Shown here piece by piece: positions 22,630 to 31,769 of a DNA stretch of 64,000 nt. The notes beneath the pieces were generated by a model. That model saw only the letters and a list, made by a program, of their open reading frames with translations, was not told where the DNA came from and searched no databases. The position numbers and the translations under genes are program-made. How positions within the stretch are numbered: the stretch's first letter is position 1; the number at the start of each line of letters is the position of its first letter. The stretch comes from a virus: the IMG/VR virus record IMGVR_UViG_3300034137_000024, positions 1 through 64,000 of that record. One strand, written 5' to 3'.

Positions 22630-25524
22630 TCAGAACGGATCATCCCCATCGGGATCGTCGCCCAGAATCGGCATCAGCGGCACCATCACCGTCTTGGACT
22701 TGGCGCCGTTGAACGAAACGGCCTTGTCGCCTTTGGTCGCTTCTTTCACCCGGGTCAGCTGGTTGCGTAGATCCGTGATCGAGGACAGGTCGCGTACCAG
22801 GGATTTCAGATTGGGCACGCTGGTGCCGAACACCAGCACTTTTCTACCGTGGTCCGCGATGATTCCGTGCCGGCGCAACGTGTCCTCAGCCGTCACTACG
22901 TCCACTTTGTTCTGCCGGTGGATTGGGCTGGTCTCGCGCACCAGTTCATAGATCGTCAGATCCGACAGGCCGGAGCCCATGCGTACCTTGGCGCTCAGCA
23001 GCGCGGTAAGCGCCTTGTCCGCCTCGTCCATATCCGCCTCTTCGCGGTGCTCGGACCAGTCGAAGTCTTTGATCATGGCCTCGGCTTCGGCTTCGGACGG
23101 GACATAGTCCTTTTTCAGGCACCAGCAGCCCGCCAGCAGCGTCCCGAACTGGTCGCCGTCCCGTTGCCGGTCGAAGTGCTTGGCCGCTACGCGGCGAAAC
23201 ACCTTCACTGAACTGAGGATGACAGGCAGCAGGTTTAGAATACGGGCCATCAGGCGGCTGGCAATAACCGGGTCCTGATCAATAGAGTTTAGGTAAGCCT
23301 CGAGTTCGTCCCAGTTGTTGTTATCGCCGGCCTTCAAGCGCAGGACCGTCAGGCGGTCAATGTCGGCCTTGGTGGGCAGGTTGGTGTTAACGGAGGACAG
23401 GCAGAACATCGATCGGATGTCGAAGCGCATGCCGCCACCCGTAGTGGTGCCCTTGTACGTCTTGGCCTGAGTTTCCGATGACGTCTGGCGGATCAGGCTC
23501 ATGATGTTTTCCACCCGGTGCCGCTCTTTCTCGTCGTTGGACTCGAATTCGTCAATCATCACCGGCAGGGCGTCGCCGGCCAGCACCTGGCGCAGACCGG
23601 CCTCGGTCGAATTGCCCTGTGCATAGACGTTGGTGCCCCGAGTCAGCGCGCCGCAGAACTTCGCCTGCAGCGTAGTTTTACCGGTACCGGCGCTGCCAGT
23701 TAGCCAGATATGCGGTCGCCAGTTGAGCGCACCGCAGATCGGAGCGAGCATCACCCAGCCCGCCATCAGCGCAGCAGAGCCCGGCATCGTCCAGCGAGGC
23801 ATCGTGGCCACGTACACCAAGTGCTCGCCTTCCTCGTTGGTCAGCGGTGATGCATGGGGGTTTGGCAACGCCTTGGCGCGGGTATACACGTAGCCAGACG
23901 TGATCTTGGTCAGGTCGACGCGCTGGCCGTCCACGGTTAGGAACGGCCCGTGGTGGTAGATCGCACGGCTGTCGTCGGTCCAGGCGCCCCGGCCGCGCAC
24001 GCGGGTCGGATCGTAGATGCCCATGGAGTGTGCCCGGTGAAAGATCCACTCGGCGGCCATGACGTTGTCGACCTTGGCTGCGCCGCCCGCGGGGAAGTAC
24101 TCCTGCCACCAGTTCAACGGCGCGTGCTCGATCAACCCCAGCACATTCATATCCCGGCGCTGCATGACCATTACCTGGCCCTTGGCGTGGTTGAACAGGT
24201 AGTAGTTGCCCCCGTCGTATCCCAGGATGGTGAAATACTTATTCTTGACCAGCTCGTCGTCGTCGTATCCGTCCACGGGGTCCATGCCCCCAGGCTCGGC
24301 CGGAGGCGGCGTGTCGTCGAAGGGTGGCTCATCCTCGGACGTGGCCAGCATTGCCGGGCCGTCTTCGAGGTCAACCTCCATCATCTGCGGGTGTTCTAGG
24401 GTCGCGTCCATCACCTGGTCATTTGCCGCGGCGATTTCGTCGACCAGAACGTGCTCCAGGGCGTCGAGGAAAATGTCGGCTACTTGCTCGAGGTCGGTTG
24501 CCGCGTGGTAGTCGTTAAAGTCGGTTGGCCCTATGCGCTTCACGCCCTTTTCGGTAATGGTGTCGTGCCCATGAGCATGGGTAAACGGCGGAAAAGCCAG
24601 ACCGGCTGCTACCTGCTTGGCTGCGATCTTGCCGTAGTGAACGCCTGGGTTTTCAATCGGGGTGAGAGTCCACTGATCGTTATCCGCCGCGATGATGATA
24701 ATCGCGTCAGCACGCCGCTCGCGGATGCTCTTGGCGACAGGCGCCAAGTTGCTGATGTCGAAGGTGACCAGCACACAGTGCCCGGTCGCCATATGGATAC
24801 TGGCCCCGGTCGCGTAGCCTTCGCAGATGATGAATACCGGGCGCTCGTTAACCATTTGCGGCTTGCCGATCGCGTGGAAGTTTCCGCGCTTGGCGCCGTA
24901 TTTCAGATAGTCTTTTCGGCGTTTGAGAAAGTTCGAGTTGTCGGGGAGGATTGCCTGCAGGCTGTGGATCACGTTCTGCCGATCGCGGATCGGTATCAGC
25001 AGCGCCCGATCGGACACCACGCTGACCTCGCCCGTCTCCTCGTTCAAGTACTCCCAGCGGCCAACGCGCAGGCCGAAGGCTTTGACGCCCTTCTCGCCCA
25101 GATAGGGATAGTCAGAATCGGTAGGTTCGTCAGTGGCAGCATTCCAGAGTGCGACCGCACGCTCGGCGGCCATGCGGTGACGTTCCTGCTCAGCGGTGAT
25201 GCGGCGGCGCTCTTGGTCGGCCATTTTGGCCTTCCATTCCCGGCGCTCATCAAGCGACATCGGGCGGTGCTGGGACTTGTCAGTCCAGGAAAACTTCTCG
25301 TCTGGGTATCGGCGGTTACAGCCGAACATGCCCGCAGGCTTGCTGTCCAGGTGCAGGATGTACCAGCCCGACCGATCACTGGTAGCGTCGCCGGTGATAT
25401 GAATTCGGTGGAGGTGGCCGTCGCCCAGGATAGGGTCTTGAGTCTCGAGGCCGTACATGCGCATTTCGGCGCAGAACTGATCTAGAGCGCGGCCGGGATC
25501 GGCTGCACTAGGGGATGTGCTCAT
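22630..25524 (-). CDS. Toprim / DUF927 primase-helicase
   Basis: 964 residues from the ATG at 25524 (AGGA ribosome site). An N-terminal primase-associated region is followed at ~225-330 by a Toprim domain ('VFIICEGYATGASIHMATGHCVLVTFDISNL', 'IIIIAADND'). From ~420 comes a DUF927-type P-loop ATPase: Walker A 'GSAGTGKTT', Walker B-like 'VMIDEFES', and an Arg-containing 'DIRSMFCLSSVN' segment. The last ~130 residues (833-955) are the module shared with the AntA protein. The plan resembles phage P4 alpha (primase-helicase with a C-terminal origin-binding domain), so this is probably the replication initiator. Confidence 0.88.
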   Translation of the reverse strand: MSTSPSAADPGRALDQFCAEMRMYGLETQDPILGDGHLHRIHITGDATSDRSGWYILHLDSKPAGMFGCNRRYPDEKFSWTDKSQHRPMSLDERREWKAKMADQERRRITAEQERHRMAAERAVALWNAATDEPTDSDYPYLGEKGVKAFGLRVGRWEYLNEETGEVSVVSDRALLIPIRDRQNVIHSLQAILPDNSNFLKRRKDYLKYGAKRGNFHAIGKPQMVNERPVFIICEGYATGASIHMATGHCVLVTFDISNLAPVAKSIRERRADAIIIIAADNDQWTLTPIENPGVHYGKIAAKQVAAGLAFPPFTHAHGHDTITEKGVKRIGPTDFNDYHAATDLEQVADIFLDALEHVLVDEIAAANDQVMDATLEHPQMMEVDLEDGPAMLATSEDEPPFDDTPPPAEPGGMDPVDGYDDDELVKNKYFTILGYDGGNYYLFNHAKGQVMVMQRRDMNVLGLIEHAPLNWWQEYFPAGGAAKVDNVMAAEWIFHRAHSMGIYDPTRVRGRGAWTDDSRAIYHHGPFLTVDGQRVDLTKITSGYVYTRAKALPNPHASPLTNEEGEHLVYVATMPRWTMPGSAALMAGWVMLAPICGALNWRPHIWLTGSAGTGKTTLQAKFCGALTRGTNVYAQGNSTEAGLRQVLAGDALPVMIDEFESNDEKERHRVENIMSLIRQTSSETQAKTYKGTTTGGGMRFDIRSMFCLSSVNTNLPTKADIDRLTVLRLKAGDNNNWDELEAYLNSIDQDPVIASRLMARILNLLPVILSSVKVFRRVAAKHFDRQRDGDQFGTLLAGCWCLKKDYVPSEAEAEAMIKDFDWSEHREEADMDEADKALTALLSAKVRMGSGLSDLTIYELVRETSPIHRQNKVDVVTAEDTLRRHGIIADHGRKVLVFGTSVPNLKSLVRDLSSITDLRNQLTRVKEATKGDKAVSFNGAKSKTVMVPLMPILGDDPDGDDPF

Positions 25525-25730
25525 GGGTCCTGCGTTCCTTTCCTTTTCCTGTTGAGATAAGCGGGCAGGCGTCAACAGGAAACGCTTTTCAGAACTGGGT
25601 GCGACCCGGCTCTTATCCCAAAACAGTTACACTTGCTGTGGCGGCAAATTCCCGCCCAGTGAATCACAGCAAATAGATCAGCGCACCCAAGACAATGTAT
25701 TCAACCCGATACATGCGTTACGTTCTGATT
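25525..25730. other. 206-bp spacer, nothing firm
   Basis: The minus strand has two overlapping very short frames starting at 25734 (18 codons, ATGA overlap) and 25715 (16 codons, one hydrophobic stretch). Neither is long enough to call. Confidence 0.3.
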
Positions 25731-26174
25731 TCATGGGGTTTTTGCTCCGTTCGCCTTGAACCAGTCGCGGAAAATCTGCAGAGCGGCCTCGACCGAGTTA
25801 GCGACCCCGGCGATACCCCCTGCATTCTTGACTTGGTCTATAAAGTTGGCCTGGTCGGAGGAGGTCTTGCCCCCCTTTGAGCGCTTAGTTTCGATGGCTG
25901 TATAAATGGGGTACACATTGCCCACCATCTGCGGCGTAACCCGCACCAGGGTCCAGCCTTGGAGGTCGCTCTGGCCGTTGACGGGGTCGCCATTGACCAG
26001 AGAGAGACCGAGCGCCACAGGTCGACCGGCCGGCACAAGTACCGACCCGTCTGTGAGCCTTTTTGCGGGGCCGGCGCCCGATACCCAGGCCTTGCCCGAG
26101 TTCGTTCGGAAAAGCCGCGAGAAACGCCCCAGTGCGAGCCAGACCTGCCGTAATACCGTTGACTCGGCCGCCAT
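25731..26174 (-). CDS. VRR-NUC-family nuclease
   Basis: 147 residues. 'FRTNSGKAWVSG' near the N-terminus, 'YPIYTAIETKRSKGGKTSSDQANFIDQVKNAGGIAGVANS' in outline: E-T-K of the PD-(E)xK core, the Q of motif 'SxxQ' and the final GGxAxVAxS strand. VRR-NUC proteins are structure-specific or Holliday-junction-type nucleases; here it would act in recombination or replication-fork processing. TGATG overlap with the preceding gene. Confidence 0.82.
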   Translation of the reverse strand: MAAESTVLRQVWLALGRFSRLFRTNSGKAWVSGAGPAKRLTDGSVLVPAGRPVALGLSLVNGDPVNGQSDLQGWTLVRVTPQMVGNVYPIYTAIETKRSKGGKTSSDQANFIDQVKNAGGIAGVANSVEAALQIFRDWFKANGAKTP

Positions 26175-26479
26175 CAGAGCGGGCCGCTCGTAAGGCTTGG
26201 CTCGCGCTGCTTGGCTTCACACTTGAGGGCGCAATAAGCAATGCCGTCCTCACCGCTGTCCGCGTGATACCCGGGGCGGGTGAACAGGCGGACGTCTTTC
26301 AGTATCTGCATGAAATGCCATCCCTGCGCCTCGGTCAGGTTCGTGCCGTGGTGCAAGTTGAAGATGGCCACCGTCTGCCCCATTGAGCGCTCGCCTTCCG
26401 GCTTGTCGTAGGTACTGGCACGATCGCTCATGTGCCGGTGGGCGGCCTGCAGCAGATCAGGGGCGGAGGCTACTGTCAT
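26174..26479 (-). CDS. DUF6378-like protein
   Basis: 101 residues from the ATG at 26479. 'LLQAAHRHMSDRASTYDKPEGERSMGQTVAIFN' and 'GWHFMQILKDVRLFTR..HADSGEDGIAYCALKCEA' match this common phage family, a compact helical protein resembling all-alpha NTP pyrophosphohydrolases in shape. Enzyme activity is not shown. Embedded in the replication block. Confidence 0.75.
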   Translation of the reverse strand: MTVASAPDLLQAAHRHMSDRASTYDKPEGERSMGQTVAIFNLHHGTNLTEAQGWHFMQILKDVRLFTRPGYHADSGEDGIAYCALKCEAKQREPSLTSGPL

Positions 26480-26700
26480 GCAAGCGCCTTTTTCTGCTGG
26501 TCCAGCCAGGCCTCGCGGTTCACCGCAGCACTCATGGTGACGGCTTTGCGCAGAGTCGCCTCGTCGTACTTCATCGCCAGGGCGGCAGCCACTACGTCGT
26601 TGTCGCTGACCTTTTCTACCGGGCGCTGCACTTCCCGCAGGAAGCGGTGGTGCGCGGCAATGATCGGGTTTTGCGGTTTTTTGGGCTTTCGGGATTTCAT
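26476..26700 (-). CDS. Small basic protein of the replication block
   Basis: 74 residues, N-terminus very basic (MKSRKPKKPQNP), then helices. ATGA overlap with the DUF6378-like gene. Sits between that gene and ssb. Unknown. Confidence 0.55.
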   Translation of the reverse strand: MKSRKPKKPQNPIIAAHHRFLREVQRPVEKVSDNDVVAAALAMKYDEATLRKAVTMSAAVNREAWLDQQKKALA

Positions 26701-26722
26701 GCGGGCTCATACCTCAGACGGT

Positions 26723-27193
26723 CTAAAACGGGATATCTGGGTCGAATTGGTCCTTTTGCTGCTGCGGTTGCGGCGCGGTGCGCTGTGGCGGCTGCGAACA
26801 TTGTGGACCTTGCGACTGGCCAGCATTGTTTCCGTCACGACCTTGGCCCTGCGGACTGGTGAGCATTTGCATGGTGCCTTGCATGTCCACGACGATCTCG
26901 GTGGTGTAACGCTTGACGCCGTCTTTTTCCCACTCCCGAGTCTGCAACTTGCCCTCGATATAGATGCTGGAACCCTTTTTCAGGTACTGGCCAGCGATCT
27001 CGGCGACCTTGCCGAACATGCTCACGCGGTGCCATTCGGTTTTTTCAACCTTCTGACCCGATTGCTTGTCCACCCAGCGCTCGCTGGTTGCCAAGCTGAT
27101 ATTGGCTACCGCGTTACCGTTAGGTAAGTTGCGCACTTCCGGGTCTTGCCCGAGCGTGCCGACCAAAATCACCTTGTTAACTGAACCTGCCAT
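26723..27193 (-). CDS. ssb: Single-stranded DNA-binding protein
   Basis: 156 residues. OB-fold at ~4-110 ('[35 protein letters not shown]' in outline, '[35 protein letters not shown]'). A Gln/Pro-rich linker and the acidic tip 'DPDIPF' follow, the bacterial SSB tail that recruits partner proteins. It starts one base after the helicase stop. It coats ssDNA for the primase-helicase and the recombination genes. Confidence 0.96.
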   Translation of the reverse strand: MAGSVNKVILVGTLGQDPEVRNLPNGNAVANISLATSERWVDKQSGQKVEKTEWHRVSMFGKVAEIAGQYLKKGSSIYIEGKLQTREWEKDGVKRYTTEIVVDMQGTMQMLTSPQGQGRDGNNAGQSQGPQCSQPPQRTAPQPQQQKDQFDPDIPF

Positions 27194-28774
27194 TTAGTTG
27201 CCTCCAGAGGCTTTGGAATGTGTGTCGTAGAAAAATTCTGAGGGCCACGACAACGGCCAACCCTGCTGGGCGGCGACGGCCTCCAGCTGGGTCAGGGTCA
27301 TGGCTTCGAGTTCGGTGAGCGAAGGCTCGGGGGGGCGCTTGCGATACTTGTCGCGGGTCCGCTGCTTGGCTTCCCAGGCATTTCGTGCCCAGCCCGCACT
27401 GTAGCCACGCTCGGCGGCGATCTTTTCGAGTTCCGGCAAGGATCGAGCGGTCCGGACCTCTTTCTGTTTCTGGCGCTTCATTGCGGCGATCATTTCCGGC
27501 GTGATGCGCTCGAGCACCCCGTCCTCTACTTCGATCTTGCGCTGCTTGGCCTCGACGACCTTGCCGCAGTGCGGGCACATCGGCGCCGGCGCGAACATGC
27601 CGAAACAGCCCAGGCATTGCGCGATGTCCACCCGATCGGCGTCGCGTGCTTTCTTCTGGCCTGGCGCCTTCACTTCCCCGTCTTCCAGGGACCACTCGCG
27701 GTCCTCGTCGGCAAGGCCGTGCTTAAAGGTCAGGCCGCAGTGGTCCAGGACGTAGCAGCAGGTTTTGACGTTGCCAAACGGGTCGGTGTATATCCGCAGC
27801 CCGCGACCGATCACCTGCAGGTAAGACGACAGGGACATGGTCGGGCGCAGCAGCAGGATGGCGCCAATCGCGGGGCAGTCGACGCCTTCGATCAGGATGC
27901 CGACAAAGGTGATGACCTTGATTTGCCCGGTTTCCAGCGCCTTGAGCGCCTTGTCCCGGTAGTCGGAGTCGTGCTCGCCGCAGAGCATGATCGCCGGTAC
28001 GCCTGCCGCGTTGAATTCGGCCGCAACATTCGTGGCATGGCCGATGCTGACGCACCAGGCAACTGCCGGCACGCCGTCGCAGATTTTGCGGTACATCTTG
28101 ACCGCGTCGCCGGTAATGGTTGGCTTGTCCAGGGCGGCCGCCAGGTCCTGGGTGTTGTAGTCACCTGCCGTCTTGCGCACGCCCGACAGATCCAGGCGAT
28201 TCGCCGGCGCGTAGACCACGGGCCTGACCAGAAACCCACGGTCGATGAGCTGGCTAATAGAGATGCCCTGCACCATCGCGTCGTAGATACCGCCGGCCAC
28301 GCGGCCGAGGGGCTTGTTATCCAGGCGGCAGGGACTGCCCGTCACGCCCAAGACGCGTGCCTTGGGGTAGAAGTCCATGATCTTGCGATAGGTCGCGGCG
28401 GCGGAAAGGTGCGCCTCGTCGATAACGATGAGGTCGGGTACGAATGACATTTTCGCCATTCGCCGAACAACCGTCTGGATCGAGCCGACCTGAACCCGTG
28501 CGCGGAGGTTCGGCGTAAAGCCGGGCATGATGATGCCGTGCGCAACGTCGTAGTCGCGCAGCTTGTGGCTCGCCTGTTTGATCAGCTGGTCCCGGTGCGC
28601 AAGGATCAGGACTTTACTGCCCTTCTCCGCAGCACTGCGGGCGATGTAGCTGAAGATAACCGTCTTGCCAGCGCCCGTCGCCAATACAATGAGGACGTAA
28701 CGCTTGCCCTGCCTGAACTCCATCCGGACGCTTACAACAGCGTCCTCCTGATAGTCCCGTAAAGAAAAAGCCAT
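27194..28774 (-). CDS. SF2 DNA helicase with C-terminal zinc finger
   Basis: 526 residues. Motif I 'LATGAGKTVIF', motif II 'VIDEAHLS', motif III 'GVTGSPCR', motif VI 'QVIGRGLRI'; this is the ResIII/RadD-like type used in recombination and fork repair. At ~400-430 'CLGCFGMFAPAPMCPHCGK' is a zinc ribbon, as in RadD-like helicases. The C-terminal 90 residues are helical. First gene of the replication block, transcribed left. Confidence 0.9.
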   Translation of the reverse strand: MAFSLRDYQEDAVVSVRMEFRQGKRYVLIVLATGAGKTVIFSYIARSAAEKGSKVLILAHRDQLIKQASHKLRDYDVAHGIIMPGFTPNLRARVQVGSIQTVVRRMAKMSFVPDLIVIDEAHLSAAATYRKIMDFYPKARVLGVTGSPCRLDNKPLGRVAGGIYDAMVQGISISQLIDRGFLVRPVVYAPANRLDLSGVRKTAGDYNTQDLAAALDKPTITGDAVKMYRKICDGVPAVAWCVSIGHATNVAAEFNAAGVPAIMLCGEHDSDYRDKALKALETGQIKVITFVGILIEGVDCPAIGAILLLRPTMSLSSYLQVIGRGLRIYTDPFGNVKTCCYVLDHCGLTFKHGLADEDREWSLEDGEVKAPGQKKARDADRVDIAQCLGCFGMFAPAPMCPHCGKVVEAKQRKIEVEDGVLERITPEMIAAMKRQKQKEVRTARSLPELEKIAAERGYSAGWARNAWEAKQRTRDKYRKRPPEPSLTELEAMTLTQLEAVAAQQGWPLSWPSEFFYDTHSKASGGN

Positions 28775-28815
28775 TGGGTACCGATCGCCATGGAATCGGC
28801 CCCGCTGGCTCTACA

Positions 28816-29073
28816 TCAGTCGGCGCCGAGTTCTCGTTTTAACTTGTCTTCTTTTGCGGCGACCCACGCAGTCATCTGGTCCAGCTTTGCGATGGTTGCT
28901 GGCACTTCTTCACGCCAACGGTCCGGGGTCGCCCGACCAATCTTGGTGTCACGACAAATGTCCGTGAGGGTCAGGCCCATGCGCTCGGCACGGCGCTGGA
29001 TGTCATCAAGGCGAGCAATAAAGAGCTCGTACATGGAGGGAGGCTGTGGCTGGTTGCGACGGCGGGATGGCAT
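28816..29073 (-). CDS. HTH protein beside the operator cluster, candidate Cro/repressor
   Basis: 85 residues (or 72 from the ATG at 29034). 'MGLTLTDICRDTKIGRATPDRWRE' is a helix-turn-helix, followed by an amphipathic helix likely for dimerisation. It is transcribed away from the cluster of 18-bp elements at 29128-29250, the arrangement of a phage switch with its operators. There is no larger repressor-like gene with a peptidase domain in the window, so this is the best candidate for the protein binding them. Confidence 0.65.
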   Translation of the reverse strand: MPSRRRNQPQPPSMYELFIARLDDIQRRAERMGLTLTDICRDTKIGRATPDRWREEVPATIAKLDQMTAWVAAKEDKLKRELGAD

Positions 29074-29127
29074 AAGGGTTATCTCAAACGGGTGATTTCC
29101 CGGGCAGCTTATAGCATCAGGGCATCA

Positions 29128-29250
29128 CCATCCATATTTGAGTAATTACACGATTCATATTTGATCAAAACCAATATTATCCGTTATAGCCCTAGAAATT
29201 ACTTGACCGCATAACATTTACGATTAGCATTACACATCATAAATGAGTAA
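29128..29250. promoter_or_regulatory. Operator cluster between the HTH gene and the recombination operon
   Basis: Three elements related to TTRCTCAWATTTGATTAA: CCATCCATATTTGAGTAA (29128-29145), CGATTCATATTTGATCAA (29151-29168) and CATCATAAATGAGTAA (29235-29250). The first two are 23 bp centre to centre. TTGATC (29161-29166) and TTATAG (29184-29189), 17 bp apart, make a plausible rightward promoter overlapping the second element. Confidence 0.65.
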
Positions 29251-29269
29251 TTACGAAGGGCACCACCGC

Positions 29270-30232
29270 ATGCAAAGCGAGACGCTGCACGGCCTGGTTG
29301 AGAACACCAACGAGGACTACCACGCGGGTCCAGGCATATCGAAATCCAAGCTGGACACCATCCGTGTCAGCGGCCTGAATTTCTGGGATCAGTACCTGAA
29401 CCCCGATCGCGAGGAAAGGGAATACAAACATTGCTTTGCGGTGGGTGACGGCACCCACAAGCTGATCCTCGAGCCCGGCTCGTTCGAGGAAAGCTATGCG
29501 GTTGGCTTCGACAAGTCTGCGTACCCCGATGCCCTCGACACTGTGGCCGACCTGAAAAAAGAGCTGGCAGCCCGAGGCTTGGCTGTTAGCGGCGCAAAGC
29601 CGGAGCTGATCGAACGGCTGATTGAGGAAGGCGAGTATCCCCGCGACAAGGTTCTGGTGCTGCTTGAGCAGGCACACAACAAGGGCATGGCCGGCAAGAC
29701 ACCAATGCCGGCGGCGGACTACCGGAACATGCTCGCCATGCTTCGAGCGGTCAGCAACCACCACACCGCTGGGGGGCTGATTCGCGGCGCCTACGCCGAA
29801 AAGTCGTTCTACGTGACTGACCCGAACGGCGTCCTGCGTAAGTGCCGCCTCGATCTGTTGACCGCCTGCGGCAATGTTATCGGCGACATCAAGACCACCG
29901 AGGACGTGAGCAAGGAAGGTTTCGGCAAGACCATCGCCCAGCGCCGGTACCACGTACAAGCCGCGTGGTACTTGGACATCCTGAAGATGCTCTATGGCGA
30001 TGAGGCCCCGACGCAGTTTGCGTTTATCGCCTGCCAGAAACGGCGCCCGTTCGACGTGGCTGTTCATTTCGCCACCGAAGAACAGATCGCACTCGGCCGG
30101 ATGCTCTATCAGGAAGACCTCGCTCGATTGGCTGAATGCCAGCGCACCGGCATCTGGCACGGCGTCGATGGCGGCAAGGTGATTGCCGCCGAACTGCCCT
30201 ACTGGGAAATGCGCCGCCTCGAAGCCGCGTAA
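29270..30232 (+). CDS. RecE-like exonuclease with inserted SAP domain
   Basis: 320 residues from the ATG at 29270, after GAAGGG; the in-frame ATG at 29243 has no ribosome site. 'GPGISKSKLDTIR' near the start and 'CRLDLLTACGNVIGDIKTTED' with 'RRYHVQAAWY' are the PD-(D/E)xK core of the RecE/exonuclease VIII type. Between them, ~88-125, 'DLKKELAARGLAVSGAKPELIERL' is a SAP DNA-binding module. It resects dsDNA 5' ends and works with the annealing protein encoded next. Confidence 0.85.
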   Translation: MQSETLHGLVENTNEDYHAGPGISKSKLDTIRVSGLNFWDQYLNPDREEREYKHCFAVGDGTHKLILEPGSFEESYAVGFDKSAYPDALDTVADLKKELAARGLAVSGAKPELIERLIEEGEYPRDKVLVLLEQAHNKGMAGKTPMPAADYRNMLAMLRAVSNHHTAGGLIRGAYAEKSFYVTDPNGVLRKCRLDLLTACGNVIGDIKTTEDVSKEGFGKTIAQRRYHVQAAWYLDILKMLYGDEAPTQFAFIACQKRRPFDVAVHFATEEQIALGRMLYQEDLARLAECQRTGIWHGVDGGKVIAAELPYWEMRRLEAA

Positions 30233-30291
30233 CCACCACGAATTCCAATTTTGCCCGTCCACAGGGCGGGCGTACGCCACATGAGGCACCC

Positions 30292-31338
30292 ATGAGCAAT
30301 TCAGCACTTCAACATTACGAACAGCAGGCGAATCAGGGCCTGTCCCTGCGCGCACCTAATCAACTGGCAAACGGCGTCAACGGCGGCGCCGTAGCGATCG
30401 AGCAGGAACGTGCCATCGCAGAGGCGCAGGGCCAGCTGATCCTCGCCAAGCGCTTCCCACGCGAGATGAACTCGGCCTATGCCGAGCTGATGGCTGCTTG
30501 TAAGAGCCGCGCCTTTGCCGAAGTGGCTTTCTATGCGGTACCGAATCGGGGCAGCGGCCCGACCATTCGTTTCGCTGAGGAAGTCGCCCGCGTGTTCGGC
30601 AACATGCAGTATGGCCACCGCGAACTCTCCCGCGACGACGGCAAGTCGGAAGTCGAGGTGTACGCCTGGGACATGGAAAAGAACAACCGTGTCACCCGCC
30701 AGATCACCGTCAAGCACGTCCGCGACACCAAAGGCGGTGGCGTTCCGCTGCGAGACGAAGCCGACATCGACAACAAGATCGCCAACGTGGCCAGCAAGCA
30801 GATGCGCGGCCGGATCCTGGCATTGATGCCCAAGTGGTTCGTCGAGGAAGCCGTCCAGGAGTGCAAAAAGACTCTGGCCGGTAATAACGACGAGCCTATC
30901 GACGTTCGCATCCGCAAGATGACTCAGGTTTTCGCCAAGTTCGGCGTGAAAGTCGAGCACTTGGAGCGCTACCTCGGCCACAAGATGGACGAAACCCTGC
31001 CCGATGAAATCGCTGAACTGACCGGCGTGTTCAACGCCCTGAAGGATGGCGCCAAAGCGTCTGAATTCTTCGGCAACCTCGACGCAGAGGCCAAGGCCGA
31101 ACGCAACGAGCAGGCCGCAGAGGTCGTCGCGCAGGCTTCCAAAGCCGCACCACGCGCACGCCGCAGCGCCGTGGTTACGGACCTGCAGCAGGCGCGCCAA
31201 GAACGCCAGCCTGCCGATCAGCAGCCAGCCCCCGAGCCAGATCCGGCGCCGGAACCTGATCAGGTTGATCAAGCTGACCCAGCACTTGCCGATGTAGATG
31301 ATTCGTCTACGAACGGTACCCAACCCGATATATTCTAA
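30292..31338 (+). CDS. Probable single-strand annealing protein
   Basis: 348 residues. Conserved-looking core at 45-270: 'AKRFPREMNSAYAELMAACKSRAFAEVAFYAVPN', 'GPTIRFAEEVARVFGNMQYGHRELSRD', 'NVASKQMRGRILALMPKWFVEEAVQECKKTL'. The C-terminus is Ala/Pro/Asp-rich and ends acidic, like an SSB-type tail. Its place directly after a RecE-like nuclease is where Bet/RecT/ERF proteins sit, and I recognise the family as a frequent partner of phage exonucleases. The annealing role is inferred from context. Confidence 0.65.
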   Translation: MSNSALQHYEQQANQGLSLRAPNQLANGVNGGAVAIEQERAIAEAQGQLILAKRFPREMNSAYAELMAACKSRAFAEVAFYAVPNRGSGPTIRFAEEVARVFGNMQYGHRELSRDDGKSEVEVYAWDMEKNNRVTRQITVKHVRDTKGGGVPLRDEADIDNKIANVASKQMRGRILALMPKWFVEEAVQECKKTLAGNNDEPIDVRIRKMTQVFAKFGVKVEHLERYLGHKMDETLPDEIAELTGVFNALKDGAKASEFFGNLDAEAKAERNEQAAEVVAQASKAAPRARRSAVVTDLQQARQERQPADQQPAPEPDPAPEPDQVDQADPALADVDDSSTNGTQPDIF

Positions 31339-31398
31339 CCCCCTGTCGCAGGCCTGCCCTGACGGGGGAGGCTTTGGCCCCTACATGGAGAAACACTG

Positions 31399-31680
31399 AT
31401 GTTAAGCAAGAGCAGCATGATCAATGACCTGGCTGAACGTACCGGCGAAAGCAAATCCGCCTGCGAGCGAATGCTGAACGCGCTGGTCGAGCAGATCACG
31501 GAAGAACTCAAGGAAGGCCGAGAGATCACCCTGCACGGCGTTGGCAAGCTACAGCCGGTCGAGCGCGCAGCGCGCAATGGCCGCAATCCGCAGGACTTGT
31601 CGGTTATTCACATCCCGGCCAAGAAGGGCGTGCGCTTCAAGCTGACCAAAGTCCTCGACGACAAGCTCAACGGCCGCTAA
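31399..31680 (+). CDS. HU/IHF-family DNA-binding protein
   Basis: 93 residues. 'MINDLAERTGESKSACERMLNALVEQITEELKEG' is the helical base, 'ITLHGVGKLQPVERAARNGRNPQD' the beta-arm with GRNPxT-like tip, and 'VRFKLTKVLDDKLN' the end of the domain. Full length. It bends DNA, which could serve replication, packaging or integrase complexes. A terminator follows. Confidence 0.93.
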   Translation: MLSKSSMINDLAERTGESKSACERMLNALVEQITEELKEGREITLHGVGKLQPVERAARNGRNPQDLSVIHIPAKKGVRFKLTKVLDDKLNGR

Positions 31681-31705
31681 TCGTCCGGGCAGCACCATTG
31701 CGACG

Positions 31706-31730
31706 AAACCGGCCTTGTGCCGGTTTTTCG
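31706..31730 (+). terminator. Intrinsic terminator after the HU gene
   Basis: ACCGGC-CTTGT-GCCGGT followed by TTTT. Confidence 0.85.
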
Positions 31731-31769
31731 TTTAAAGTTCAAAGAGGCGAACACGGTGCGGAGACGGCT

